The notes below the pieces were generated by a model. The model was not told the origin of the DNA. It worked only from the letters and a program-made list of their open reading frames with translations, and ran no database searches. Shown here piece by piece: positions 7,401-15,873 of a stretch of 64,000 nt of DNA. Both the position numbers and the translations under genes were made by a program. Source of the DNA: Marinobacter qingdaonensis (lineage in GTDB: Bacteria; Pseudomonadota; Gammaproteobacteria; Pseudomonadales; Oleiphilaceae); NCBI RefSeq assembly GCF_034555935.1, contig NZ_JAYDCJ010000003.1, positions 1,984,001 to 2,048,000 of the forward strand, in the 5' to 3' direction. Within the stretch, counting starts at the first letter, position 1. Each line of letters begins with the position of its first letter.

Positions 7401-8279
7401 ATGACCAACAAGGCGTATGGATGCGCTGCTCTTGCCGTGTTTTGTCTGGGATTGGCGCCCGCTGCCCAGGCTGAACTGAAGCCCGTGTCTGACGAAGCAC
7501 TGGGCGAGGTGACCGGGCAGGCGTTTATGCAAGTCCAGAATCTCTCCGATACGAGCCACGAGTTCACGCGCATGACCCTGGGCGTGGATGTCGAGACTCG
7601 GGTGAACGTGGACGACATCCGGATCGGCGAGATCAATGGCGGCACCGATTTTGCGGCCACACACCTGGCCCTTGGTCACATCGCCCGTCAGGATGGCACC
7701 CAGTACAACGGCAAGACCTACGCCAAAGACGAAGACGTGCCGTTCGAAGCCACCCAGCCCTATCTTGAGCTGGCGGAAGACGCCCAGGGCCTGGCCGGCT
7801 TCCGCATGGGCTTTACCCAGGCCCGCGGTTCCGTCTCCTCCCTGACCAGCAGTTTCAGCGGCGACATCGGCCTGAAACTCACCGACTCTACCGGCGCCGA
7901 ATTCGACGCGGTCCTGTTTGATGCCGCGGGCCAGGCCACCAATCACCGGGCAACCCAGATTGGTATCCCGGACGACCCGGCCAATCCCACCAGCTGCCGC
8001 GAGTGTGTCTCGCTCGATAGGGTACAGTCGTTGTTGGTTGGCACCGAGAAGGCCGATGGCACCACCGGTTTTACCGACGAGTTCTTCATTGGCTTTCAGC
8101 GGGACGACGCGGGTGTGGCCTGGCAGAGCCCCAATGGCGCCAATGTCATCAACGCGGGCAAAGGCGTGTTCATCAATCTGCCGACCAGCATGACGGTGGA
8201 AATGAGCCAGTTGACCGGCACAACCGGATTGCCTCGCCTGCGCACCCACCAAGTGGATATGGGGGAACAGCTGTTTTAA
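7401..8279 (+). CDS. Exported protein of unknown function (DUF6160-like)
   Basis: 292 residues from the ATG at 7401. This start gives a textbook signal peptide (MTNKAYGCAALAVFCLGLAP, cleaved after AQA near residue 24). A GTG at 7359 in the same frame would add 14 hydrophilic residues before it and is less likely. The mature protein starts with ELKPVSDEALGEVTGQAF, a signature common to secreted or outer-membrane-associated proteins of marine gammaproteobacteria. The rest is Gly/Asp/Thr-rich with alternating polar and hydrophobic residues, suggesting beta structure, and has one CREC cysteine pair. No enzymatic motif is seen. A CRP-like site upstream hints at catabolite control. The family name is from memory; the function is unknown. 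Confidence 0.75.
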   Translation: MTNKAYGCAALAVFCLGLAPAAQAELKPVSDEALGEVTGQAFMQVQNLSDTSHEFTRMTLGVDVETRVNVDDIRIGEINGGTDFAATHLALGHIARQDGTQYNGKTYAKDEDVPFEATQPYLELAEDAQGLAGFRMGFTQARGSVSSLTSSFSGDIGLKLTDSTGAEFDAVLFDAAGQATNHRATQIGIPDDPANPTSCRECVSLDRVQSLLVGTEKADGTTGFTDEFFIGFQRDDAGVAWQSPNGANVINAGKGVFINLPTSMTVEMSQLTGTTGLPRLRTHQVDMGEQLF

Positions 8280-8325
8280 GTGTTAAACTCCGGCCCTATC
8301 AATCCCCACAGGCAGGAGTTTTCCC

Positions 8326-9771
8326 TTGATTCGCTCGTTCTACTGGCACGACTACGAAACCTTCGGCGTCGACCCGGTCCATGACCGTCCCTCCCAGTTC
8401 GCCGGCGTAAGAACGGACGAGAACCTCAACATCATCGAGGACCCGCTGGTGATCTACTGCAAGCCGGCGGACGATTACCTGCCGTCACCGGAAGCCTGCC
8501 TGATTACCGGCATTACGCCCCAAAAGGCCCTGGAAGATGGCTTTCCGGAAGCGGAGTTCATTGCCCAGATCAACGAGGCCTTTAGTCAGCCTGGCACCTG
8601 TGTGGTTGGCTACAACAGCCTGCGTTTTGACGATGAAGTGACCCGCCACACCCTCTACCGCAATCTCCGGGACCCCTACGCCCGGGAATGGCAGAACGGC
8701 AATTCCCGCTGGGACATCATCGACATGGTCCGGCTGACCTACGCGTTGCGCCCGGAGGGCATCAACTGGCCCAAGAAAGAGGACGGCAGCCCCAGTTTCC
8801 GTCTGGAAGAGCTGACGGTGGCCAATGGCATTGCCCATGAGAGCGCCCACGACGCCATGTCGGATGTCCAGGCCACCATTGCCGTGGCCAAGCTGATCAA
8901 GGACAAGCAGCCCAAGCTGTTCGACTTTGTCCTGCAAAACAAGGACAAGCATTCGGCCCGGGCCATGCTGGACACCGGTACCATGAAGCCGGTGTTCCAC
9001 ATCTCCGCGAAGTACCCGGCCACGCGGGGTTGCTGTGCCATGGTGGCGCCGGTGGCGGAACACCCGACCAACAAGAACCTGGTGATCGTCTATGATCTGC
9101 GGGAAGATCCGGCGGATCTGATCAACGCCAGCCCGGAGCAGATCCGTGAGCGGGTATTTACTTCCCAAGCGGATCTGGGGGAGGGCGTCAGCCGCTTCCC
9201 GCTCAAGGGCGTGCAGTTGAACAAATGCCCGGTGTTGGCGCCGGCGACCATGTTATCCACCCTGTCGCCGGAACGGTTGGAAGAGTTGGAGCTGGACGGC
9301 GACGCGCTCCGGGCCAATCTTGCGAAGCTGAGGCAGGCGCCGGATCTGGCGAGGCGGATCGCCCAGGCGTTCGATCAACCCCACGAGGGGGATCTGACCG
9401 ACCCGGACGAACAGCTTTACGCCGGTGGCTTTATCAGTAAGACCGATCGGGAGAAGCTGAATTGGCTGCTGCAGCAGCCGGTGGCCACGCTGGGTGAGCA
9501 GGAGATGCAGTTTGAGGATGGCCGGCTGCAGGAGATGCTGTTCCGCTATCGCGCCCGCAACTACCCGGATTCATTGATTGGCGAGGAAATGGAGCGCTGG
9601 GAGGAGTTCCGGTCCGCGCGGCTGATGCATCCCAAAAAAGGTTGGCGTTCGCTGGAGGCGTTTGCCGGCGAACTGCAGCGGCTGGCCGCCGATCCGGAAC
9701 TCACGCCGGAACGACGGCACATCCTTGAGGACTTGCACCTGTATGGCGAGTCCTTGATCCCCTACATGTAG
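8326..9771 (+). CDS. sbcB: Exodeoxyribonuclease I (3'-5' single-strand DNA exonuclease)
   Basis: 481 residues, normal for ExoI (about 475). The N-terminal DEDDh exonuclease domain has SFYWHDYETFG (first Asp and Glu), GYNSLRFDDEVTRHTLYRN in the second motif, and HESAHDAMSDVQATIAVAKL in the third. The SH3-like and C-terminal helical regions follow. It degrades single-stranded DNA 3' to 5' in recombination and mismatch repair. The start is a TTG at 8326, preceded by AGGAG at good spacing; no ATG fits the N-terminus. A 14-bp palindrome GGCCAGCGCTGGCC begins at its stop codon and lies between it and the convergent neighbour; it may act as a weak shared terminator, though it has no T tract. Confidence 0.95.
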   Translation: MIRSFYWHDYETFGVDPVHDRPSQFAGVRTDENLNIIEDPLVIYCKPADDYLPSPEACLITGITPQKALEDGFPEAEFIAQINEAFSQPGTCVVGYNSLRFDDEVTRHTLYRNLRDPYAREWQNGNSRWDIIDMVRLTYALRPEGINWPKKEDGSPSFRLEELTVANGIAHESAHDAMSDVQATIAVAKLIKDKQPKLFDFVLQNKDKHSARAMLDTGTMKPVFHISAKYPATRGCCAMVAPVAEHPTNKNLVIVYDLREDPADLINASPEQIRERVFTSQADLGEGVSRFPLKGVQLNKCPVLAPATMLSTLSPERLEELELDGDALRANLAKLRQAPDLARRIAQAFDQPHEGDLTDPDEQLYAGGFISKTDREKLNWLLQQPVATLGEQEMQFEDGRLQEMLFRYRARNYPDSLIGEEMERWEEFRSARLMHPKKGWRSLEAFAGELQRLAADPELTPERRHILEDLHLYGESLIPYM

Positions 9772-9788
9772 GCCAGCGCTGGCCAGGT

Positions 9789-11789
9789 TCAGCGGCGTCT
9801 GCTGAAGTAGACGCTCAGTCCCTGGCCGTACAGGCTTTGCACCTCACTGCCCAGCGCCTCGGCCTGGATTTGCTGCTGCACCGGCTGGGTCGCCAGGCTG
9901 TGGCCATCGGCATCCCGGGCCTTCACCAGTTTCCAGTCCACTTCGTTGCTCACCAGGGCCATCAGCTCGCGGAGTTGGGCGCTGTCCTGCGGACTGAACC
10001 AGCGATCACGGCAGCCGCCCAAGCTGAAAAAATTCTCGTCCTTCAACAGTTCTTGCCAGCTGGCTTGCGTGGGGTTCTCGAGCACCAGGCGGCGCAGCTG
10101 TCTCAGTGTCGCCCGGGTTGGTTCCAGGTCATGCTCGGCGATCAGTTCACGGATGTGGCGATCGCCCGGTGTCTGTTCGGTGATGGCGGTGTGCATGTGC
10201 ACCACGGCACCGGCCGTCGTGGCGTCGGTCACCAGCGCCGCGAGGGAAACGTCGGTCATGGCCGGTGAGGGCAGGCGTCCGACCTCAATCCAGTGCACTT
10301 GGTGGCCGTCAGCCACGAACCGCCGGGCAATCGACCAGGGCCAGAACACGATGTTGGAAAGTTCCATCTCGTTGGCCATGCGGGTGCCCTTGGCGACGTT
10401 GGCCAAGGACTCGTCCACGGCAATGACTTCGACATCGCTCAGGTACTTGGCCAGCTCAAGGGCGCGCTGCCCGGACTGCGCGCCGCAGACCATGATCCGC
10501 AGGGTGTCTGGCAACTGCTCGGTGGGCAGTTTCAGCTCCGTGGCCATCAGGGTTTTCAGGCTGCTCTCTGCGCGGAATGCCAGTTGTGACCAGGCCGGCC
10601 AGGACTGCGCCACATCGAACTTCTCCAGGCACAATTCTGCGGCTTTCTCATCGAAATTCTGTTTGATCGCCTCCTCGTTGGCGCGATCGTAATAGCTGGC
10701 GGCCAGCACTGGCTGCAGCGCCAGCGGCCAGTCGGTCAGATTCCACTGACCGAGCTGAGTCGCGAATGACTGGTGGAAGAGTGCGCCGTACATGGCGCTG
10801 ATCATCAGCGAGCCGATCATGCCGTCCTGCGGCTCGCCCATGGCGAGTTGGGCCTGAATGCTCTCGTTGATAGTGGCGACCAGACGTTCTTCATCGTCTT
10901 CGGCGGCGAGCGCGTAGCCGGTCCGCTCGGCGTATTGGCCGATGGCCAGGGTCAGTTGCTGCAGTGCATCCCGCAGTTCCACGGTTTGTGCCACTTCGGC
11001 GATGATGGCACGGCGCAGAAGCACCACCAGATTCTCGACCTCCGGGCTCGGCATCAGGGTTTTCTGCAGCGCCAGAATCAACAGTTCATCCTCGCTGGCC
11101 GCATCCAGAAAGATCTCCGCATGCGGGTTGGTCAAATCATACTGCTGGCTGATGATGGCGCCCACGAACCGCCCGAGTTCCTGATGGGGCAGGCCGTCCC
11201 GGCGCAGCAGGGCGATGGCGTCGAGCGCCAGGTCGCTGTCGGCCCGGTCTACCTGCAGGTGCTGGGCACACGCGAGCATGCCGCTGTAGACCGAGTCCCA
11301 CTCGGCACCGGTGGCCAGCAGCTTGCGATAGTGCAAGTAGGCAACGTCAAACTCGCCCTGCAGGCGCTTGGCGTGGGCAACGCCGCAAAAAGCGGCGGCG
11401 GATTGCCGGTCGCAATCCAGGGCCTGCAGGAAATACTGTTCAGCCAGGGCAGGGCGTTCTGCCCGCAATGCCCAGTAGCCCAGGTTGGCGTACTGCTGGG
11501 CCTGATCCGGTTGGGCGTCCAGGCTGGCATTGAACAGCCGATGGGCCTCTTCAAGGCGACCGTCGTCCAGCTCCACACGACCCAGCAGACCCAGGGCGCC
11601 GGCGTTGTTCGGCTCCAGGTTCAGGGCCTCAGCCAGGTAGTTCCGGCATTCCTGGCGCGCCTGCAGCCGTTTGATGTGGCTGAGCTCACCGCTGTTGGAC
11701 TCGCCGTACGCCAGGTTGGCCTGGAGCAGCGAGCGGGCAGCCTGGGCGTGCTGGCTGCCGGATTCCTGAATCTGATGCTGTGCGTGCAT
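9789..11789 (-). CDS. TPR protein with methyltransferase-like domain, flagellin-linked
   Basis: 666 residues from the ATG at 11789, chosen because GAGG lies 6 bases upstream; an in-frame TTG 12 bases earlier is less likely. The N-terminal part (about 20-190) has tetratricopeptide repeats (NNAGALGLLGRVELDDGRLE, then YANLGYWALRAERPALAEQY, then AAAFCGVAHAKRLQGEFDVA). The middle is helical. From about residue 425 a Rossmann-like motif RIMVCGAQSGQRALELAKYL, followed by VEVIAVDESLANVAKG, resembles motifs I and II of class I SAM-dependent methyltransferases. It lies 33 bases after a flagellin stop in the same orientation. A role in flagellin modification (methylation or glycosylation) is inferred from position only; TPR proteins next to flagellin genes often do this. 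Confidence 0.72.
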   Translation of the reverse strand: MHAQHQIQESGSQHAQAARSLLQANLAYGESNSGELSHIKRLQARQECRNYLAEALNLEPNNAGALGLLGRVELDDGRLEEAHRLFNASLDAQPDQAQQYANLGYWALRAERPALAEQYFLQALDCDRQSAAAFCGVAHAKRLQGEFDVAYLHYRKLLATGAEWDSVYSGMLACAQHLQVDRADSDLALDAIALLRRDGLPHQELGRFVGAIISQQYDLTNPHAEIFLDAASEDELLILALQKTLMPSPEVENLVVLLRRAIIAEVAQTVELRDALQQLTLAIGQYAERTGYALAAEDDEERLVATINESIQAQLAMGEPQDGMIGSLMISAMYGALFHQSFATQLGQWNLTDWPLALQPVLAASYYDRANEEAIKQNFDEKAAELCLEKFDVAQSWPAWSQLAFRAESSLKTLMATELKLPTEQLPDTLRIMVCGAQSGQRALELAKYLSDVEVIAVDESLANVAKGTRMANEMELSNIVFWPWSIARRFVADGHQVHWIEVGRLPSPAMTDVSLAALVTDATTAGAVVHMHTAITEQTPGDRHIRELIAEHDLEPTRATLRQLRRLVLENPTQASWQELLKDENFFSLGGCRDRWFSPQDSAQLRELMALVSNEVDWKLVKARDADGHSLATQPVQQQIQAEALGSEVQSLYGQGLSVYFSRRR

Positions 11790-11822
11790 GGGACACCTCA
11801 ACCTTCTTTTATATGGAGCTTA

Positions 11823-13328
11823 TTAACCCTGGAGCAGCTGCAGCACCTGCTGTGGCCGGGCATTGGCCTGAGCCAGAACCGAGAGACCGGCCTGCTGGAG
11901 TACCTGGGTACGGGCCAATTCGGCGGATTCTGCGGCGAAATCGGCGTCTTGAATCCGGGAGCGCGCTGCGGTCAGGTTTTCTGAGGTGGTGCTCAGGTTG
12001 GCAATGGTGGATTCCAGGCGATTCTGGACAGCACCCAGGTCAGCACGAATGCCGCTGATGCTCTCCAATGCCGCATCAAGGATCGACAACGCGCTGGTGG
12101 CTCCATCGAAATTGCTGATGTCGACTTCTGCGACGGTTTCAGGAGTGGAGCCCACAGCGGTATTGGCTGCGGCATTGTTGAAGACGCTGCCGTTGGCTGC
12201 GTCGACCGACGATGAAACGGCGAAGCTCACGGCGGAGTCAAAGGTCAATTCACCACTTGTCCGGATGCTGTTATTGCCACCGCTGGTTAATGGGGTGGCC
12301 GCGGTATCCGAGCTGCCCTGGAAGTCGACGGTGTTGTCTGGGGCGGCGGCATTGGTGGTGAAGTCTTTTAGAACGATGTCTTTGCCGCTCTCTTGGATCA
12401 GAGTAAGCGTTCCGTTGTCCACTTCAGCGGTTATGCCGGTCTGTCCGCTTGCCGAATTGATTTCTCGAGCGAGCGGAGAGAGGTCAGTAACATCAGAAAT
12501 CTGCGCGCTGATTGTTGATTCTTGGGTGCCGTTCACAAGGGTAAGTGAGACGGTTCCTGTTTCACCGAGATTTGCGAGTGTTGCAGTGGTTCGTGCCGAG
12601 GCCTTGACGCCGGTTGTGGCTGCTTCCTGATTGATTGCAGCCGCGATTTCCTCGGCCGAATCACCGGCCGCGACCGTCACAGATGCAGTGTCGAGTGAGC
12701 TGGAGACCGTTATGTTCTGAGAGGCGATTCCGTTTGCCGTTGGCGGAGTGGTACCGGCTGCAGTTGCGGAACCGGTACCCTGATTCGCTGTTGCGTTGGC
12801 TTCGCTAACGGTATTGTTCGCCAGAGAATCGGTGCGCGCGCCACTGATAGAAACCGAGATGGTCTGATTTTCGTTGGCGCCGGCCTGGAACTTCTGCGCT
12901 TGGAAAGTGCCATCAAGCAATTTCAGGCCGTTGAATTCGGTAGTGGTCGCGATTCGCTCCAGCTCTTCTTTTAACTGGTTCACTTCCGCCTGGAGGGCGT
13001 TGCGGTCAGAAGCGGAGTTGGTGGCGTTGGCGGATTGCACTGCAAGCTCGCGCATCCGCTGCAAGATGTTGCCGGCTTCTCCCAGCGCGCCTTCGGCGGT
13101 CTGGGCGAGGGAAATACCGTCGTTGGCGTTTCGAATCGCCTGGTTCAGGCCTTTGATCTGGGACGTGAATCGCTCACTGATGGCCAGGCCGGCGGCGTCG
13201 TCTTTCGCAGAGTTGATGCGCAGGCCGGAGGACAGGCGCTGAAGGGTGGTGTCGGCATCCCGCTGAGAAGCGTTCAGATTGCGCTGAGCGTTCAGCGAGG
13301 CTGTGTTGGTGTTGATGATCTGAGGCAT
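11823..13328 (-). CDS. fliC: Flagellin A
   Basis: 501 residues from the ATG at 13328, with AGGAG 7 bases upstream. Conserved D0/D1 ends flank a variable surface middle: N-terminal block [17 protein letters not shown] and [21 protein letters not shown]-terminal block [20 protein letters not shown] ending in [10 protein letters not shown]. The central 160-390 region is Thr/Ala/Ser-rich and is the exposed D2/D3 part. It is exported by the flagellar type III system and polymerises into the filament. It is transcribed away from the second flagellin, with the TPR/methyltransferase-like gene directly downstream. No sigma-28 promoter like that of the sister gene was found upstream. Confidence 0.95.
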   Translation of the reverse strand: MPQIINTNTASLNAQRNLNASQRDADTTLQRLSSGLRINSAKDDAAGLAISERFTSQIKGLNQAIRNANDGISLAQTAEGALGEAGNILQRMRELAVQSANATNSASDRNALQAEVNQLKEELERIATTTEFNGLKLLDGTFQAQKFQAGANENQTISVSISGARTDSLANNTVSEANATANQGTGSATAAGTTPPTANGIASQNITVSSSLDTASVTVAAGDSAEEIAAAINQEAATTGVKASARTTATLANLGETGTVSLTLVNGTQESTISAQISDVTDLSPLAREINSASGQTGITAEVDNGTLTLIQESGKDIVLKDFTTNAAAPDNTVDFQGSSDTAATPLTSGGNNSIRTSGELTFDSAVSFAVSSSVDAANGSVFNNAAANTAVGSTPETVAEVDISNFDGATSALSILDAALESISGIRADLGAVQNRLESTIANLSTTSENLTAARSRIQDADFAAESAELARTQVLQQAGLSVLAQANARPQQVLQLLQG

Positions 13329-13597
13329 ATCCAATCTCCTAGCTCACAGATGCCGGTAACTTAGCGCTCGATCAAACTTGAGCCTCACGCCGGCCACATG
13401 TTCATTTAATTGCCGTTTTCGTGAGGAATGCGAAGGGTGTGCCATTTATGATTTTTGTGCCGCAACTACATGAAAAATGGGAGTTAAATCTATTATTTAT
13501 GGTCTGGACTGGTGAGCTGGTTGCCAGTGAAATGTCGTTAGACAGGCAGTGTGTTGCCGCTAATTACATTCTTTTACAAAAACTTCCGTTTTTTTTC
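13329..13597. other. Divergent flagellin intergenic region, upstream part
   Basis: This AT-rich stretch separates the two flagellin start regions (382 bases in all, 13329-13710). Besides the sigma-28 promoter of the rightward gene listed separately, I see no clear -35/-10, sigma-54 or operator match for the leftward gene. A weak GCCGCTAA box at 13556-13563 lacks a good -35 partner. Confidence 0.4.
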
Positions 13598-13624
13598 TAA
13601 AGGGTTCGGGAGGGGGGCCGTTAA
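13598..13624 (+). promoter_or_regulatory. Sigma-28 (FliA) promoter of flagellin B
   Basis: TAAA (13598-13601), a 15-base spacer, then GCCGTTAA (13617-13624), against the consensus TAAA-N15-GCCGATAA: one mismatch. It lies about 86 bases upstream of the flagellin start. Confidence 0.88.
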
Positions 13625-13710
13625 GGAAAGCAACAGGGCGGCGCTTCCGAAAAAAACTGAGCGCCAGACCTTTTCCATGAAATGACTACATAAGTCGAAG
13701 GAGAAGCATT

Positions 13711-15165
13711 ATGGCTCTCGGAATCAACACCAACGTCGCATCCCTGAGTGCTCAGAACAACCTGAACAAGTCCCAGTCGCTGTCTGACCAGGCGCTTGAG
13801 CGTCTGTCTTCCGGTCTTCGCATCAACTCTGCGAAAGACGACGCGGCGGGCTTGGCAATTTCTTCCCGGTTTGACTCTCAGATCCGCGGTCTGAACGTTG
13901 CCCAGCGTAACGCCAACGACGGTATCTCCCTGGCACAGACCGCTGAAGGTGCTCTGGGTCAGGCTGGCGATTTGCTGCAGCGTATCCGCGAGCTGTCTGT
14001 GCAGTCCGCCAACGACACCAACTCCGCTTCTGACCGCAAATCTCTGCAGGCGGAAGTTACCCAGTTGCAGTCTGAGCTGAACCGCATTGCAGACACAACG
14101 AATTTCAATGGCCGAACTCTGCTCAACGGTGATTTCACCAATGCCCAGTTCCAGGTCGGGGCTAATGCCAATCAGACAATCAACGTCTCCGTGAGCAGCG
14201 CTCGGGGTACCGACATCGGCAACTACACCACGCTCGCCGGCGGGTCTGAGACTGGTACTGCAACCGCGGGCGTGACAACTAACGCTATCGCCTCTCAAAC
14301 TCTCACCATTTCTGGGAATGGCGAGTCCAAAGATGTTGGTGTGACATTGGGTGATTCGGCCCAGGTGATCGCGGAAAGCGTCAATGAATTTACCGCCAAC
14401 ACTGGCGTAACCGCAACAGCGCGCACAGAGTCAACGCTTTCAAATATCGACGCTGGTACCGTTAGCTTTACCCTGACAGGAGATGCTTCTGCAACAATCT
14501 CCGCAACGGTTTCGGCCACTGATAATTCATCGCTTATCGCTGCCATCAATGACAGTTCTGCCACAACCGGTATTACGGCGGTTGCGGGTGAAACAGCGGG
14601 TACCATCAAGCTTGTAAGCGAAAATGGCGCCGACATCGTTTTCGAGGATGTCGTTAACTCCAATGCCGCTGCAGATGGTTTCTCGGTGGCGGGCGCTGAC
14701 GGAGTAGCCGTGGGCTTGGATTCCACGGGTGCTGCCACTGGTGACGCGGTCGTCTCCGGCACAGTTGAGTTCTCTTCATCCACCGGCTTCACTGCTGTGA
14801 CTGATACTGGCACTACCCTGCTTTCAGCGGCAACAATTTCGGGTAGCCTTGATTCTGTTGCCGAAATTGACATCACCACTGCCAGTGGTGCCAATGACGC
14901 TCTCAAGACGATTGATGCGGCTCTGCAGACAATTAACAGTCAGAGAGCGGATCTGGGTGCGATTCAGAATCGCTTCACCTCTACGATCGATGCGATCGCA
15001 ACTACTTCCGAGAACCTGTCTGCGGCCCAAAGCCGGATTCTGGACGCAGACTTCGCGGCAGAAACCGCCAAGCTGTCCAAGTCCCAGGTTCTGCAGCAGG
15101 CTGGCATCTCTGTTCTGGCACAGGCTAACGCCCGTCCTCAGCAGGTTCTGTCTCTCCTTCAGTAA
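13711..15165 (+). CDS. fliC: Flagellin B
   Basis: 484 residues with an AAGGAG ribosome binding site. N-terminal D0/D1 ([38 protein letters not shown]) and C-terminal D1/D0 ([20 protein letters not shown], ending PQQVLSLLQ) are conserved. The middle (about 160-400) is Ala/Thr/Ser-rich and differs from flagellin A, so the two are paralogues with different exposed surfaces, not identical copies. It carries the clear sigma-28 promoter, so it is expected to be expressed late under FliA. A strong hairpin without a T tract follows the stop, before flaG. Having two flagellins may allow mixed or alternative filaments. Confidence 0.95.
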   Translation: MALGINTNVASLSAQNNLNKSQSLSDQALERLSSGLRINSAKDDAAGLAISSRFDSQIRGLNVAQRNANDGISLAQTAEGALGQAGDLLQRIRELSVQSANDTNSASDRKSLQAEVTQLQSELNRIADTTNFNGRTLLNGDFTNAQFQVGANANQTINVSVSSARGTDIGNYTTLAGGSETGTATAGVTTNAIASQTLTISGNGESKDVGVTLGDSAQVIAESVNEFTANTGVTATARTESTLSNIDAGTVSFTLTGDASATISATVSATDNSSLIAAINDSSATTGITAVAGETAGTIKLVSENGADIVFEDVVNSNAAADGFSVAGADGVAVGLDSTGAATGDAVVSGTVEFSSSTGFTAVTDTGTTLLSAATISGSLDSVAEIDITTASGANDALKTIDAALQTINSQRADLGAIQNRFTSTIDAIATTSENLSAAQSRILDADFAAETAKLSKSQVLQQAGISVLAQANARPQQVLSLLQ

Positions 15166-15178
15166 GGGAATAGGGTTT

Positions 15179-15206
15179 CTGGCCGGGGTGGGAGCACCCC
15201 GGCCAG
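15179..15206 (+). terminator. Strong hairpin between flagellin B and flaG (attenuator or mRNA end-protector)
   Basis: CTGGCCGGGGTG pairs perfectly with CACCCCGGCCAG around a GGAG loop: a 12-bp G+C stem. No T tract follows, so it is more likely to hold the 3' end of the flagellin message or reduce read-through than to terminate fully. Confidence 0.6.
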
Positions 15207-15234
15207 CGGCCGTTTGAGGATAGCGAGGTGAGCT

Positions 15235-15672
15235 ATGAATGGCGTTAACCTGAATAGCCCGGATTTGAAGCTGGTGGCCACCAGTGCGCAAGCTCCGGCT
15301 CGGGCAATTTCGTCTCCTCAGTCCGAAGGCAGAAATGCCTCCGCTCAACTTGCACCGACGTCGGGATTGGCCGAATCTGCGCGCTCTGTTTCTTCTGCCG
15401 AACAAGCATCCAAGGCCGAACGGCTGAGGGAAGCTAGGGAAGGCCAGGCGGAGCAACTGGACGAAGCGATTTCTCAACTGAACGACTATGTTCAAAGCGT
15501 CCAGCGAGATCTTCAGTTCGAAGTGAACAACGATCTGGGGCAAACCGTGGTCCGGGTTGTGGACCAGCAGACGCAGCAAGTAGTTCGCCAGATTCCCGAC
15601 GAGGTTGCGGTGAGGTTGGCAGAAAAATTGCAGCAGGATGAACCGCTGACGTTGTTCAACATCGAGGTGTAG
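15235..15672 (+). CDS. flaG: FlaG flagellar protein
   Basis: 145 residues. The N-terminal half is low-complexity (Ala/Ser/Gln-rich). The C-terminal half has the FlaG domain: LDEAISQLNDYVQSVQRDLQ, then VVRVVDQQTQQVVRQIP, then a final EEPLTLFNIEV-like end. FlaG proteins lie between flagellin and fliD in many polar-flagellated gammaproteobacteria and affect filament length. The start is preceded by a GAGGTGAGCT region. A terminator follows it, so fliD has its own promoter. Confidence 0.9.
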   Translation: MNGVNLNSPDLKLVATSAQAPARAISSPQSEGRNASAQLAPTSGLAESARSVSSAEQASKAERLREAREGQAEQLDEAISQLNDYVQSVQRDLQFEVNNDLGQTVVRVVDQQTQQVVRQIPDEVAVRLAEKLQQDEPLTLFNIEV

Positions 15673-15710
15673 GCATTCGGCCGAGCCCGAGTTGATCAAC
15701 GGTATTTCAG

Positions 15711-15751
15711 CACCGCCGCACCCGAGAGGGTCCGGCGGTGTTCTGCGTTTT
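15711..15751 (+). terminator. Rho-independent-type terminator after flaG
   Basis: CACCGCCG (15711-15718) pairs with CGGCGGTG (15733-15740), and ACCC/GGGT extend the stem around a GAGA loop; a T-rich stretch follows (TTCTGCGTTTT). Confidence 0.7.
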
Positions 15752-15805
15752 GGAGAGAGTGGGCTCAACGCTTACACTTGCTTACAAAATGTTGGGCATG
15801 CATGG

Positions 15806-15832
15806 CAAAGTTTTGCCGCAGTTTGCCGTTAA
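15806..15832 (+). promoter_or_regulatory. Sigma-28 (FliA) promoter of fliD-fliS
   Basis: CAAA (15806-15809), 15-base spacer, GCCGTTAA (15825-15832). The -10 box is identical to that before flagellin B, and the spacing is the same. Confidence 0.75.
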
Positions 15833-15873
15833 GCTAAATATTGATCAGGTATCTCCCTTGAGGGGGTGGATTT

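Noticed and set aside
13556..13563. GCCGCTAA as a second sigma-28 -10 box upstream of flagellin B
   Set aside because: The spaced -35 position reads GTTA instead of TAAA, and it is on the side of the already well-promoted gene.
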